Positions 49,839-60,419 of a stretch of 64,000 bases of DNA are shown one piece after another. A program made the translations under genes and the position numbers. This stretch comes from Streptomyces sp. V4I2 (lineage in GTDB: Bacteria; Actinomycetota; Actinomycetes; Streptomycetales; Streptomycetaceae): positions 558,001 to 622,000 of the forward strand of contig NZ_JAUSZM010000003.1 in the NCBI RefSeq assembly GCF_030817655.1. Direction: 5' to 3'. The notes beneath the pieces were generated by a model, which was not told the origin of the DNA, searched no databases, and saw only the letters and a list, made by a program, of their open reading frames with translations. Each line of letters starts with the position of its first letter. The first letter of the stretch is position 1.

Positions 49839-52823
49839 TCAGGGCAGTTCGGTCACACGGTCCGTGCCGGGTGGGGCGACCGGGCTGTGGGCGGTGAGGT
49901 AGTCGGTGAGGGCCGCGATGTCGTCCCCGCCGCCGACGGTGTCGGTGCCCTCGGCGAAGGTGGTGAAGCCGTCGCCGCCGGCGGCGAGGAAGGTGTTGGC
50001 GGTCACCCGGTAGGTGGCGTCCGGCAGCAGGGGTTCGCCGTTGAGCGTGATCGACGCCGGGTCGATGCGGTCGCCGACCGGCGCGCTGTGGGAGAAGGAG
50101 TACGTCAGGCCCTTGGAGACGCCGAGCATGAGGGTGGGTGCCCGGGTGCCGGAGTCGTTGAACTGCTCCTCCAGGATCTTCTCGATCTGCGCGCCCGTCA
50201 GGTTCACGGAGACCAGCGACCCGGCGAAGGGCTGTACGGCGAAGGCCTCGGCGTAGGTGATCTCGCCGGGTGCCTCCCCGCCAGTCGACGACCCGTGCAC
50301 CAGGTCCGCCCGCACCCCGCCCGGATTCATCAGGGCGATCTGGGCCCCGCCGCGCTCCGGTGCCGAGGTGGCGGCGAGTTGGGCGTCGGCGACGAGGTTC
50401 GCCAGATCGGACTCGGCGTCGCGGGTCTCGGAGCGGGTGATGTCGGCCGTCACGCTGCCGACGACCCGGTTCGCCAGCGGCGCCGACAGGGACTTCCACT
50501 TGTCGATGACGGCGGTCTGATCGGCGTCCTTGGCGCCGCGGGTGACGAGGTGGTTCATCGCGGCGACCTGCTCCCGTACGACGTCGCCGGTACGGCGGTC
50601 CACCGGCAACCGGGTCTCGGTGACCACCCGGCCGAACGACGACGCCGAGGTGACCAGGCGGGGGTTGCCGGCCGGGTCGGGCAGGGAGCAGATGTAGGGC
50701 TGGTGGGTGTGGCCGGTCACCACGGTGTCGATCGCCGGGTCGAGGCTCTTGGCGATGTCGACGATCGGGCCGGAGATGCCGTCGCACTGCCCGTACGATC
50801 CAGCCTGCACGCCGCCCTCGTGCAACAGGACGACGATCGCCTCCACACCCTGGCGGCGCAGTTCACGGGCGGAGGCGTTGGCGGTCTGCACCTCGTCGAG
50901 GAAGCATACGGACGTGATGCCGGACTGGCCGGTGACCTCGGGGGTGCCCTCCAGGGTCATGCCGATGAAGCCGACCTTCACCCCGTCCACCTTCTTCACC
51001 CAGGTGGGCGCCAAGAGGGGCTTGCCGGAGTCTCTGTCGATGACATTGGCGGCCAGCCAGGGGAACGCCGCGCCGTCGTACGGCTCGCCCTCGATGAAGC
51101 AGCCGTCCTCGGGGTGGCAGCCCCCGTGCTGCATCCGCAGCAGTTCCTCGGTGCCCTCGTCGAACTCGTGGTTACCGACGCTGGTGACGTCCAGGTGGAG
51201 CTTCTCCATGGATTCGACGGTGGGTTCGTCGTGGAAGAGGCCGGACAGGAAGGGGCTGGCGCCGATGATGTCGCCCGCGGCGACGGTCAGCGAGGTGTCG
51301 GTGCCCTGCCGGAGCTGGCCCAGCCGGGCCGCGAGGTACTCCGCGCCGCCGACCGGTGTGGACTTCGGGTCGAGCTTGGAACCGAGGTTGGCGTCGCGCC
51401 CGGTGGGCGGCTCCAGGTTGCCGTGGAAGTCGTTGAAGGACAGCAGCTGGACGTCGACGGTGGACGGCGGCTTCTGGGCTGTGGGGAAGGCGCGGGTGTA
51501 CGAGATCCACAACCGGACGTCGGCGGCGTCCGTACGGCCGTTGCCGTCGAGGTCTCCGGCCGGGCCGGCGGTCGGGACGGCTGCCAAGTCCTTGGCGTTC
51601 ACAGAGCCGTCGCCGTTCACGTCCGGTGTGCGGTGCGCCAGTAGCCCCGAACGGACCGACAGCAGATGGAACTTGGTCACACTGCCGTTGAAGCCGAAGT
51701 TGTCGTCGGCGACGAGGACGAGAGAGCGGGAGCCGTCGGGCAGCCGCGGCCCCCAGGTGATGCCCTCGACGTTGTCCGCGTCGGTACCGGAGGTGGTGAA
51801 GTCGTACAGCAGCTTCTTCGGCATCGGCTTCTCGGTGCCGGACAGGGCCTCCTTGCCGCCTACGTCCGTCGCGCCGATGGTGCTGGTCCAGTAGAGGCGG
51901 ATGGAGAAGCCGACACCGGAGGCGAAGGACCGTTCGACGGTGAGGTAGTCGGTCTCGTTGATCGCGAGGATCTCGGAGACTCCGCGGTCAGCCGAGTACG
52001 TGCCGACCGGGGCGGGCAAAGGCGCGGTGGGTGCGTCGGAGATCGGGTCGACCTCGTAGACGTGCTCGGCTTCCGGCTCCCCTGTCTTACGGTCCATCAG
52101 CAGGAGCCGGGACGGGCTCTTGGCGGTCAGTCCGGCCGCGGGGCCGTCCTGGACGAGGGCGTTCTCGGTGATGGTGGCCACCTTGCTCCCGTCCGGGGAG
52201 AGGGTGAGCCCTTCGAGGGCCTGGTTGTTGCGCACTCCGGCGGTGAGGGTGCCCGAGGCCGAGCGGACGGGGGCGTACGCCTTGGGCAGCGGCAGTTCGC
52301 GTACATACCCGCCGGAGGTGTCCGCCTCGCGGACGAATGCGGGCTGCCCGGCGGAGGAGGCGCCCTCGCTGGTCCACAGCAGGCTCTTGCCGCCGGGGGT
52401 CCAGCGGATCGCCTCGGGGTCGACCGCCTTCGGGGCGAAGGGGTCGCCGGTGGTGTCGGCGAGCACGGTCAGGCCGTCGAGGTCGGGCTTGTCACCGGCG
52501 AAGGCCGCCCCGTCGAGCGGGAGTCGGAGGCGGTAGAAGCGGGCCTTGCCGTTCTCCGAACGGTCGTCGCTGAGGGCGACGTACTCGCCGGACCGCGGGT
52601 CGTAGTCGATTCCCGACAGCCCGCCGAACGGCATGCCGAACTCCGTCGTCCCGGCGGGCACCGTGAGGGTGTCGAGGAGCCGGACGTCCTGCGGCTTCCC
52701 GGAGGCATCTGCCTCCGGTTCCGCCGCGAAGCCGTTGGTGAGGGCCAGGCTGCCGAGGAGGCCGGCCGCGGCGAGGGAGGCGAGGAGCGCGCGTCTGCGG
52801 CGTACTGGGGATTTGTGGCGCAT
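49839..52823 (-). CDS. Secreted phytase-like / dockerin-like / 5'-nucleotidase fusion protein
   Basis: The 994-residue product has a signal peptide with an arginine-rich start (RRRRALLASLAAAGLLGS). Residues 45-395 form an esterase-like/phytase-like propeller (LSGIDYDPRSGEYVALSDDR; DPEAIRW). Residues 400-440 hold two EF-hand-type loops, DVNGDGSVNAKD and DLDGNGRTDAAD, as in dockerins. Residues 457-760 are a 5'-nucleotidase metallophosphatase (SFNDFHGNLEP with Asp464-x-His466, GNHEFDEG 550-557, TGHTHQPY 703-710). Residues 785-960 are the nucleotidase C-terminal domain (NPGGVRAD). It probably releases phosphate and nucleosides outside the cell, feeding the nucleoside importer encoded next to it. 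Confidence 0.9.
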   Translation of the reverse strand: MRHKSPVRRRRALLASLAAAGLLGSLALTNGFAAEPEADASGKPQDVRLLDTLTVPAGTTEFGMPFGGLSGIDYDPRSGEYVALSDDRSENGKARFYRLRLPLDGAAFAGDKPDLDGLTVLADTTGDPFAPKAVDPEAIRWTPGGKSLLWTSEGASSAGQPAFVREADTSGGYVRELPLPKAYAPVRSASGTLTAGVRNNQALEGLTLSPDGSKVATITENALVQDGPAAGLTAKSPSRLLLMDRKTGEPEAEHVYEVDPISDAPTAPLPAPVGTYSADRGVSEILAINETDYLTVERSFASGVGFSIRLYWTSTIGATDVGGKEALSGTEKPMPKKLLYDFTTSGTDADNVEGITWGPRLPDGSRSLVLVADDNFGFNGSVTKFHLLSVRSGLLAHRTPDVNGDGSVNAKDLAAVPTAGPAGDLDGNGRTDAADVRLWISYTRAFPTAQKPPSTVDVQLLSFNDFHGNLEPPTGRDANLGSKLDPKSTPVGGAEYLAARLGQLRQGTDTSLTVAAGDIIGASPFLSGLFHDEPTVESMEKLHLDVTSVGNHEFDEGTEELLRMQHGGCHPEDGCFIEGEPYDGAAFPWLAANVIDRDSGKPLLAPTWVKKVDGVKVGFIGMTLEGTPEVTGQSGITSVCFLDEVQTANASARELRRQGVEAIVVLLHEGGVQAGSYGQCDGISGPIVDIAKSLDPAIDTVVTGHTHQPYICSLPDPAGNPRLVTSASSFGRVVTETRLPVDRRTGDVVREQVAAMNHLVTRGAKDADQTAVIDKWKSLSAPLANRVVGSVTADITRSETRDAESDLANLVADAQLAATSAPERGGAQIALMNPGGVRADLVHGSSTGGEAPGEITYAEAFAVQPFAGSLVSVNLTGAQIEKILEEQFNDSGTRAPTLMLGVSKGLTYSFSHSAPVGDRIDPASITLNGEPLLPDATYRVTANTFLAAGGDGFTTFAEGTDTVGGGDDIAALTDYLTAHSPVAPPGTDRVTELP

Positions 52824-52932
52824 GAGTGTCCTTCCGAAGGGAGGCGTGCGGGCATGGCTCGCCGACCCGTTCTCCCGGCGAGGTGCGGGCGGGCGAGTGG
52901 GAGAGCCCGGTGAGAGGGGGGTTGACGAGGCG

Positions 52933-53868
52933 TCAGAGTGAGGCGGCCGCCGGCACGGCGCGGCCCCGGCGCTTGCGGCGCCACGCGTACAGGGCGAGGG
53001 CGACCAGCGTCATCACGTACGGAATCGTCGACACCAGCTGCGGTGGTACGTCGAGGGTGCCGAGCTGCACGGCCAGTGCCTCCGCCGCTCCGAAGCCGAG
53101 CGCGGCGAGGAAGACACCCCACGGCCGCAGGCCGCCGAGGAACACGGCGGCGAGGGCGATGAAACCGCGGCCGGCCGTCATGTCCCGTACGAAGAAGGAG
53201 ACGTAGCCCATGCTGAGGAAGACCCCGGCGAGTCCTGCGAGGGCCCCGCTGAGGGCGAGTCCGGTGTACTGGACACGACGTACCGCGATCCCGACCGAGG
53301 CCGCGGCGTCCGGCATCTCGCCGACCGCGCGCAGGTGGAAGCCGAAGCGGGTGCGGAAGAACAGCCAGGCCACGAACGGCGCCGCCAGGAAGGCCAGCCA
53401 GGTGACCATGTTCTGGCCGCTCAGCACATCGCCGACCACCGGGATGTTCTCGATACCCGGCAGGGTGACCGTCGGCAGGCTGCCGCTCTTCAGGCCGGTG
53501 GTGCCGCCCTTGTCGTCGAGGAGGCTGTAGACGGCGTAGGCGGTGCCGCCGGAGGCGAGGAGGTTGAGGCCGATGCCCGCGATGATCGCGTCGGCGCCCA
53601 GCTCCAGGCGCAGCGCGGCGAGCAGCAGGCCCAGGAGTGTCGCCATCGCGACGCCGCTGACCGCGCCCAGCGCGACGGAGCCGCTGTAGCCGGCGACCAG
53701 CGCCCCGGTGCAGGCGGCGGAGAGCATCTGGCCGTCCAGGGCGATGTTGCTGATGCCGGCGCGTTCGGCGACCAGCCCGCCGAACGCGGCGAGCAGGTAC
53801 GGCGTGGCGATCCGCAGTACGGCCGCCAGGAAGGCGCTGCTGAGGACGACGTCGAGCACGGAACTCAT
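52933..53868 (-). CDS. ABC transporter permease, nucleoside type (YufQ/NupQ-like)
   Basis: The 311-residue membrane protein has the BPD-2-type permease pattern AAFGGLVAERAGISNIALDG near residues 27-46, the hallmark of BMP-associated nucleoside permeases, and about nine hydrophobic segments. The ATG overlaps the stop of the other permease (ATGA). With that permease it should form the membrane channel of the importer. Confidence 0.9.
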   Translation of the reverse strand: MSSVLDVVLSSAFLAAVLRIATPYLLAAFGGLVAERAGISNIALDGQMLSAACTGALVAGYSGSVALGAVSGVAMATLLGLLLAALRLELGADAIIAGIGLNLLASGGTAYAVYSLLDDKGGTTGLKSGSLPTVTLPGIENIPVVGDVLSGQNMVTWLAFLAAPFVAWLFFRTRFGFHLRAVGEMPDAAASVGIAVRRVQYTGLALSGALAGLAGVFLSMGYVSFFVRDMTAGRGFIALAAVFLGGLRPWGVFLAALGFGAAEALAVQLGTLDVPPQLVSTIPYVMTLVALALYAWRRKRRGRAVPAAASL

Positions 53869-54982
53869 CGGACGCCCACCTGCCTCCGCGCCATGCGCCG
53901 CTTGAGGAGGTTGGGCAGGGCCTGGGCGGTGACCAGGAGCACGATGACCGCCTGGATGACCACCACGATCTCGGTGCCGACGTCCGTCTGCTGTTCCATG
54001 ATGTCGCCCCCGGCGCGCAGGTAGGAGTAGAAGAATCCGGCGACCACGACGACCAGCGGGTTGTTCCTGGCCAGCAACGCGACCACGATCCCTTCGAAGG
54101 CGAGGCTTCCGGCGAGCCCGGGTTCGAGCCGCCCGTACACGCCCTGGACGAGATGGGCTCCGGCCAGCCCGGCGACGGCGCCGCCGATGACGAAGCTCCA
54201 CTCGATGACCCGGGGCACGCGGATGCCGCCGTAGGCCGCGAAGTCGGGGTTGGCGCCGGTCATGCGGATGCGGTAGCCGAGCGGGGTGCGGGTGATGAGC
54301 AGCCACAGCGCGACGGCGGTCAGCAGCATGACCCCGAGGCCGATGTTGGCGCGGCCCAGTGGGATGCCGAAGACGTCGCTCAGCGGCGTGAGCACGGAGT
54401 CCTGCTGGATGGACTCGGAGTGCACGGCGCTGCTGCCCGGCTCCTTCAGCGGGCCGTTGACCAGGTAGTCGTAGACGCGGACGACGATGGCGTTGAGCAT
54501 CAGCGTCGCCACGATCTCGTTGGCGCCGAGGCGTGCCTTCATCGATCCCGGAATCAGGCCCATTCCGGCGCCCGCCGCGGCTGCCGCGGCCATGGGCACG
54601 ATCACGGCGACGACGGGCGGCAGCGGCAGGAAGATCGCGACGGTCGCGGCCGCCAGCGCACCGGCGTAGACCTGGCTCTCGGCGCCGAGGCTGATCTGGC
54701 GGGCGCGGAAGGGGATGGCGACCGACAGCCCGAGCAGGGTGAGCGTGGTGGCGTCCTCCAGCCAGCGGCCGACGCGGAAGGAGCGGTCGAGCGGGCCGGT
54801 GAGCATCGCCTCGTAGGCGCGGATCGGGTCGTTGCCGGTGGCGAGCATGACGAGGAAGCCGATGGCCAGGGCGGCGAGGATAGTGGCCAGGGCCATGCTG
54901 AGGTCGACGGCGAAGTCGCGGCGCCGGGTCGCGCGGTACTGGCTCCGGTCCTCGATCTCGATCGCGGTCATGGGGGTGGTGG

Positions 54983-54986
<4 letters not shown>
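53865..54986 (-). CDS. ABC transporter permease, nucleoside type (YufP/NupP-like)
   Basis: The 373-residue membrane protein starts with a cytosolic stretch, then FAVDLSMALATILAALAIGF, and carries FRARQISLGAESQVYAGALA, the counterpart of the permease loop that contacts the ATPase. GSMKARLGANEIVATLMLNA is conserved in the family. Overlaps by ATGA at both ends tie it to the ATPase and the second permease. Confidence 0.9.
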
Positions 54987-56569
<1,583 letters not shown>

Positions 56570-56582
56570 CAAGGCCGTTCGA

Positions 56583-57677
56583 TTAGAGGGCGCTGGGCAC
56601 CGTGACGGAGCCGGACTTGACCTTGTCTGCGGCTTCCTGGACCTCGGTGCGGATCGTCTCGGGCACCAACTCCTTGAAGTGGTCGTCGTTCACGTAGCCG
56701 ACCGCGTCCTCGGCGAGGCCGACGGTGGAGACGGCGCCGTACTTCAGGGAGTCCTTCTGGTCCTCCTGCGCGGCCTTGTACAGGGCGTTGCCGACGTTCT
56801 TGAGGATGGAGGTGACGACGGTGTTCTTCTGCGCCTGGTCGGTGAGGGTCTGGTACTGGTCCGAGTCGACACCGAACGTGTACCGCTTGGCGCCGACGGC
56901 CGACTCGAAGGTGCCGAGTCCGGAGAGCCCGGCGACCGGCCACACCAGCGCGGCGCCCTGGCCGTACATGGCGGTGCTGATCTCCTTGCCCTTTGCGGGG
57001 TCGCCGAACGGCTTGTCGCCGCCCACGTACTGCACGAGGACGTCGGAGTTCTTTCCGCCGGCGGCCTGGAAGCCCGACTTGAAACCGACGACGAAGTCCT
57101 CGATCAACGGGATCTTCACGCCGCCCATGACGCCGACCTTCTTCAGCGATTCGGTTCCCTTGAGTGCTTTCGCGGCCACCAGCTTCTCGGCCAGGAATCC
57201 CGCGAGATAACCACCCTCGTTCTGCTTGAAGGTGACGGAGTAGACGTTCTCGCACTTGTTGGAACAGCCGCCGTTCTTGCCGCTGTAGTCGACCGGGGCG
57301 TCGAACAGCCAGAACTTCTTGTCCGGGAACTGCGGGGCGAGTTCGCCGATGTACTCGGTGACCTCGAAGGTCCCGGCGGCGAGGATGTCGTAGTCGTCGG
57401 CCGAGGCGGCGTCCTCGAATCCGGGCTCCCACTTGGTGCGGTCGGAACCCAGCTCAACGACCTTGAGCTCGTAGCCGAGGTCCTTCTCGGCTTTCTTCAG
57501 ACCCGCGTAGGCGGAGTCGAAGAACGACTTGTCGCCCAGCCCGCCATTGATCACCAATTTGATACGCGGCTTGCCGGAGGATGCCGCTCCGGAATCGTCT
57601 CCGCCCGACCCTCCGCACGCGGCCAGCGCGAGCATCCCTGTCACCACGAGGGCGGCGCTTCTTCCGTATCGCATCAT
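56583..57677 (-). CDS. BMP-family lipoprotein (nucleoside-binding)
   Basis: From ATG 57677 (GGAGA upstream) the product has 364 residues, with a lipoprotein signal ending LALAACGG (Cys21 lipidated) and a PnrA/BmpA-type periplasmic-binding fold (VINGGLGDKSFFDSAYAGLK; FEDAASADDYDILAAGTF; GVDSDQYQTL). BMP proteins bind purine nucleosides for the ABC importer. It is the first gene of the importer operon. The palindrome TGCAAAACGTTTTGG lies 53 bases upstream, a probable site for the LacI protein encoded further on. Confidence 0.9.
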   Translation of the reverse strand: MMRYGRSAALVVTGMLALAACGGSGGDDSGAASSGKPRIKLVINGGLGDKSFFDSAYAGLKKAEKDLGYELKVVELGSDRTKWEPGFEDAASADDYDILAAGTFEVTEYIGELAPQFPDKKFWLFDAPVDYSGKNGGCSNKCENVYSVTFKQNEGGYLAGFLAEKLVAAKALKGTESLKKVGVMGGVKIPLIEDFVVGFKSGFQAAGGKNSDVLVQYVGGDKPFGDPAKGKEISTAMYGQGAALVWPVAGLSGLGTFESAVGAKRYTFGVDSDQYQTLTDQAQKNTVVTSILKNVGNALYKAAQEDQKDSLKYGAVSTVGLAEDAVGYVNDDHFKELVPETIRTEVQEAADKVKSGSVTVPSAL

Positions 57678-57730
57678 CGGTCTCCTGATCATTTCGTTGC
57701 TGAGTGAGCGGCTGCGTTGACAGTAGAAAG

Positions 57731-57745
57731 TGCAAAACGTTTTGG
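57731..57745. promoter_or_regulatory. LacI-type operator upstream of the BMP lipoprotein
   Basis: TGCAAAACGTTTTGG with the palindromic core CAAAACGTTTTG, typical of LacI/GalR operators with a central CG. The same sequence, inverted, occurs at 61864-61878. Confidence 0.75.
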
Positions 57746-57800
57746 CTACGTTGCCCGGTTTCTGTTTGATTTCCGGTGTGGGAATTTCAGACATCGGTCA

Positions 57801-58544
57801 TCAGACATCGGTCAGCAGCGCGGACGCGGCGATACGCAGCGTCCGGTCGAAGTCCGTCTCGCGTTCCTCGGCGGTGAGGGCCTCACCGGTGCGGAGGTGG
57901 TCGGAGACGGTCAGCACGGCGAGGGCCTCGGCGCCCTCGGCACAGGCCACGGCGTACAGTCCCGCCGCCTCCATCTCGACCGCGAGCGTGCCCCGGCGCT
58001 CCAGGGCGTCGAAGAGGGCGGGGCGGTCGAGATAGAAGTGGTCGCTGCTGAACACCGGTCCGATGTGCACGGCGGTGGGCTCCTTCTCGGCGGCGTCCGC
58101 GGCGGCGCGCAGCAGCCGGTAGGAGGGAGCGAGCGCGAGGGTCACGCCGTCGATGAGGACGCGGCTGAGGCTGGAGTCGGTGTGCGCGGCGGAGGCGATC
58201 ACCACGTCCCGTACGGACACCGAGGCCGGGATCGCGCCGGCTGTGCCGACCCGGACGATCCTGCGCACGCCGTAGTGACGGAACAGCTCCGTCGCGTAGA
58301 TCGTCACGGACGGGATACCCATGCCGGAGGCGAGGACCGACATCGATACGCCCCGGTGGCTTCCCGTGTAGCCGAGGATGCCGCGTACGTCGGTGACCTG
58401 CCGTGCGTCCTGCAGGAAGGTCTCGGCGATCCGGCGGGCGCGGCGCGGATCGCCTGGCATCAGCACAATCGGCGCGAAGTCGCCCGGCCGGGCCGCGATG
58501 TGAGGGGTGCCGGTGACCGGCCTGCTCACCTGTCCGGGCGTCAC
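57801..58544 (-). CDS. deoD: Purine nucleoside phosphorylase, DeoD type
   Basis: The 247-residue product carries the NP-I motifs: PIVLMPGDPRRARRIAETFL, VLASGMGIPSVTIYATELF, RVGTAGAI, AVEMEAAGLYAVA and VSDH. These enzymes split nucleosides with phosphate into base and (deoxy)ribose-1-phosphate. GTG 58544 overlaps the stop of the GATase-like gene (GTGA). It fits the role of processing nucleosides taken up by the adjacent importer. Confidence 0.88.
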   Translation of the reverse strand: MTPGQVSRPVTGTPHIAARPGDFAPIVLMPGDPRRARRIAETFLQDARQVTDVRGILGYTGSHRGVSMSVLASGMGIPSVTIYATELFRHYGVRRIVRVGTAGAIPASVSVRDVVIASAAHTDSSLSRVLIDGVTLALAPSYRLLRAAADAAEKEPTAVHIGPVFSSDHFYLDRPALFDALERRGTLAVEMEAAGLYAVACAEGAEALAVLTVSDHLRTGEALTAEERETDFDRTLRIAASALLTDV

Positions 58545-59293
58545 AGCTCCGCCCCCGCGAGCCAGCGCACCAGCCGGTCCCACAGCTCGGGGTAGCCCTT
58601 CCAGTCCAGGAAGGGCGGCGGCGCCCAGTGCGGTGCCACGTCGGAGGTGAACGCCGCTGATCTGCCAGTGCCGTGGCCGCTGCCGACGACGAGCAGGGGG
58701 TGCCCGGCGCACTCGGCCAGCAGCGTCGCCTCCGGTCGCGCGGTGACCTCGTTGAGGCCGAGGAGCGCGGGCCAGGACCGGTCCAGTCCCTGGACGACGG
58801 CGTGCTCGCCCACCACCTCGGGGACGGCGCCTGCCGGAAGCTCCACCCGGTCGTCGCGGTCCAGCATCGTCACCGGCAGGGCGGCGGCGAGCGGGGAGCG
58901 TCCCCATCGTGCGCGGGCGTCGATCCCGCTGAAGGTCAGATAGCCGCCGATCATCAGCACCCCGCCGCCCCGCTCCACAAAGCCGCGCACCAGCTCGGAC
59001 CGGTCGAGGGAGGGGACGGAGTGGTTGAAGGTCTCCGGCGGGAGCTGGAAGCTGTTGGCGCCCACATCGCTGATGACGACGACGTCGTACGCGTCGAAGC
59101 CGTCGGCGGTGGCCGGAACCCGGGTCGGGATCTCGTGCGAGGGCACATAGGTCACCTCGTGGCCGCGGGAGCGGAGCGCCTCGAGGAAGGCGCCTCCGCC
59201 CTCCGTGTACTCGGAGCTGTGGAAGGCGTCGAAGCCTTTCTGGTGGACGGTGTAGGTGAACCAGGACTCGCCGACAACGAGCACTCTGGGCAT
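58541..59293 (-). CDS. Glutamine-amidotransferase-like protein (PF07090 type)
   Basis: From ATG 59293 the product has 250 residues: RVLVVGESWFTYTVHQKGFD, VVVISDVGANSFQLPPETF and VERGGGVLMIGGYLTFSGID. The segment where class-I amidotransferases carry the nucleophilic Cys reads GGYLTFSG, so it has no Cys and is probably not an amidotransferase. Members of this family often stand beside sugar or nucleoside catabolic genes; the activity is unknown to me. It is coupled to the phosphorylase by overlap. Confidence 0.8.
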   Translation of the reverse strand: MPRVLVVGESWFTYTVHQKGFDAFHSSEYTEGGGAFLEALRSRGHEVTYVPSHEIPTRVPATADGFDAYDVVVISDVGANSFQLPPETFNHSVPSLDRSELVRGFVERGGGVLMIGGYLTFSGIDARARWGRSPLAAALPVTMLDRDDRVELPAGAVPEVVGEHAVVQGLDRSWPALLGLNEVTARPEATLLAECAGHPLLVVGSGHGTGRSAAFTSDVAPHWAPPPFLDWKGYPELWDRLVRWLAGAEL

Positions 59294-59378
59294 GGCGAAC
59301 CGCCTTTCGAGGCAGGGGGCATTGCCGCGCGGCACGGCAACTCCGTGCGGCGCGCGGACAGTTGGGGTCAGGTCAGGG

Positions 59379-60419
59379 TCAGCGGGTGACTGGTGCCGTG
59401 CTGCCGCGGACCTTCAGTTCGACGGGAAGGGTGTGCCGGGAGGCGGGCGGGACCTCGCCCCGGGTGACGTACTGGAGGAGTTGGGCGGTGGCCGTGCGGC
59501 CCACGTCGTAGGCCGGCTGGTGGACGGTGGTCAGGGGCGGATGCGCCAGCGAGGCCGCCCGGATGTCGTCGAAGCCGACCACCGAGACATCGTCCGGCAC
59601 GGACAGCCCCGACTCCCTCAGCGCCAGGAGGGCACCGAAGGCCATCAGGTCGTTGGCCGCGAAGACGGCCGTGCAGTCCCCGGGGAGACCGCCGTCCTGG
59701 AGGAGTTCGGCGACGAGGCCGTGTCCGGAGGTCTCCTTGAAGTCGCCGACACGTTCGACGACCTCGCCGCGGAAGGCCCGCACAAAACCGTTCGCGCGGG
59801 CGTTGCTGCTCTTCAAGGCACGCGGGCCGGTCAGCATCAGGGCCCGGCGGTGGCCGAGCGACCGGAGGTGCTCCCCCACCAGTCGCCCGCCCGCCTCGTG
59901 GTCGGCGGTGGCGATGAGGGCGCCTTCCAGGCCCTCGACCTCCTCGTCGGCGAGCGCGATGGGGAACTTGCCCATCAGTGCCTCCAGCCGCCGCCGGGAC
60001 GGCGCGGACCCCGAGGCGTACACCATGCCGTCGATGAACCGACTGCGGATCATGCCGAGGTAACGGTCCTCGCGGTCGGCGTCGAACTCGGTGTTGCACA
60101 GGATCAGGCCGTAGCCGAGGTCGTGGGCGGCGTCCTCGGCGCCCTTGGCGAGTTCGGCGAAGAAGGTGTTGCTGATGTCGGGGATCAGCAGGCCGATCAC
60201 CGAGGTGGAACCGGCCTGGAGGCTGCGGGCCAGCGAGGCCGGGACATAGCCGAGCCGGTTGACGACGCTGCGGACCCGCGCGGCGGTGTGCTCGTTGACC
60301 GGCCGGTTGCCGCTGAGGACGTGGGAGACGGTGGTCGCGCTGACGCCTGCCGCGGCGGCCACGTCCTTGATGGACGCGGGTCGCCGGACGGCCGCCCGGT
60401 TGTACGGCTCAGGGGTCAT
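59379..60419 (-). CDS. LacI-family transcriptional regulator
   Basis: The 346-residue product has the LacI helix-turn-helix ([20 protein letters not shown], then [14 protein letters not shown]) and hinge helix PASLARSL, followed by a periplasmic-binding-like domain ([58 protein letters not shown]). Its start overlaps the end of the amidohydrolase gene by 11 bases. Two identical LacI-type palindromes flank the locus, so it very probably represses the importer and salvage genes and itself; a nucleoside or base is the likely inducer. Confidence 0.92.
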   Translation of the reverse strand: MTPEPYNRAAVRRPASIKDVAAAAGVSATTVSHVLSGNRPVNEHTAARVRSVVNRLGYVPASLARSLQAGSTSVIGLLIPDISNTFFAELAKGAEDAAHDLGYGLILCNTEFDADREDRYLGMIRSRFIDGMVYASGSAPSRRRLEALMGKFPIALADEEVEGLEGALIATADHEAGGRLVGEHLRSLGHRRALMLTGPRALKSSNARANGFVRAFRGEVVERVGDFKETSGHGLVAELLQDGGLPGDCTAVFAANDLMAFGALLALRESGLSVPDDVSVVGFDDIRAASLAHPPLTTVHQPAYDVGRTATAQLLQYVTRGEVPPASRHTLPVELKVRGSTAPVTR

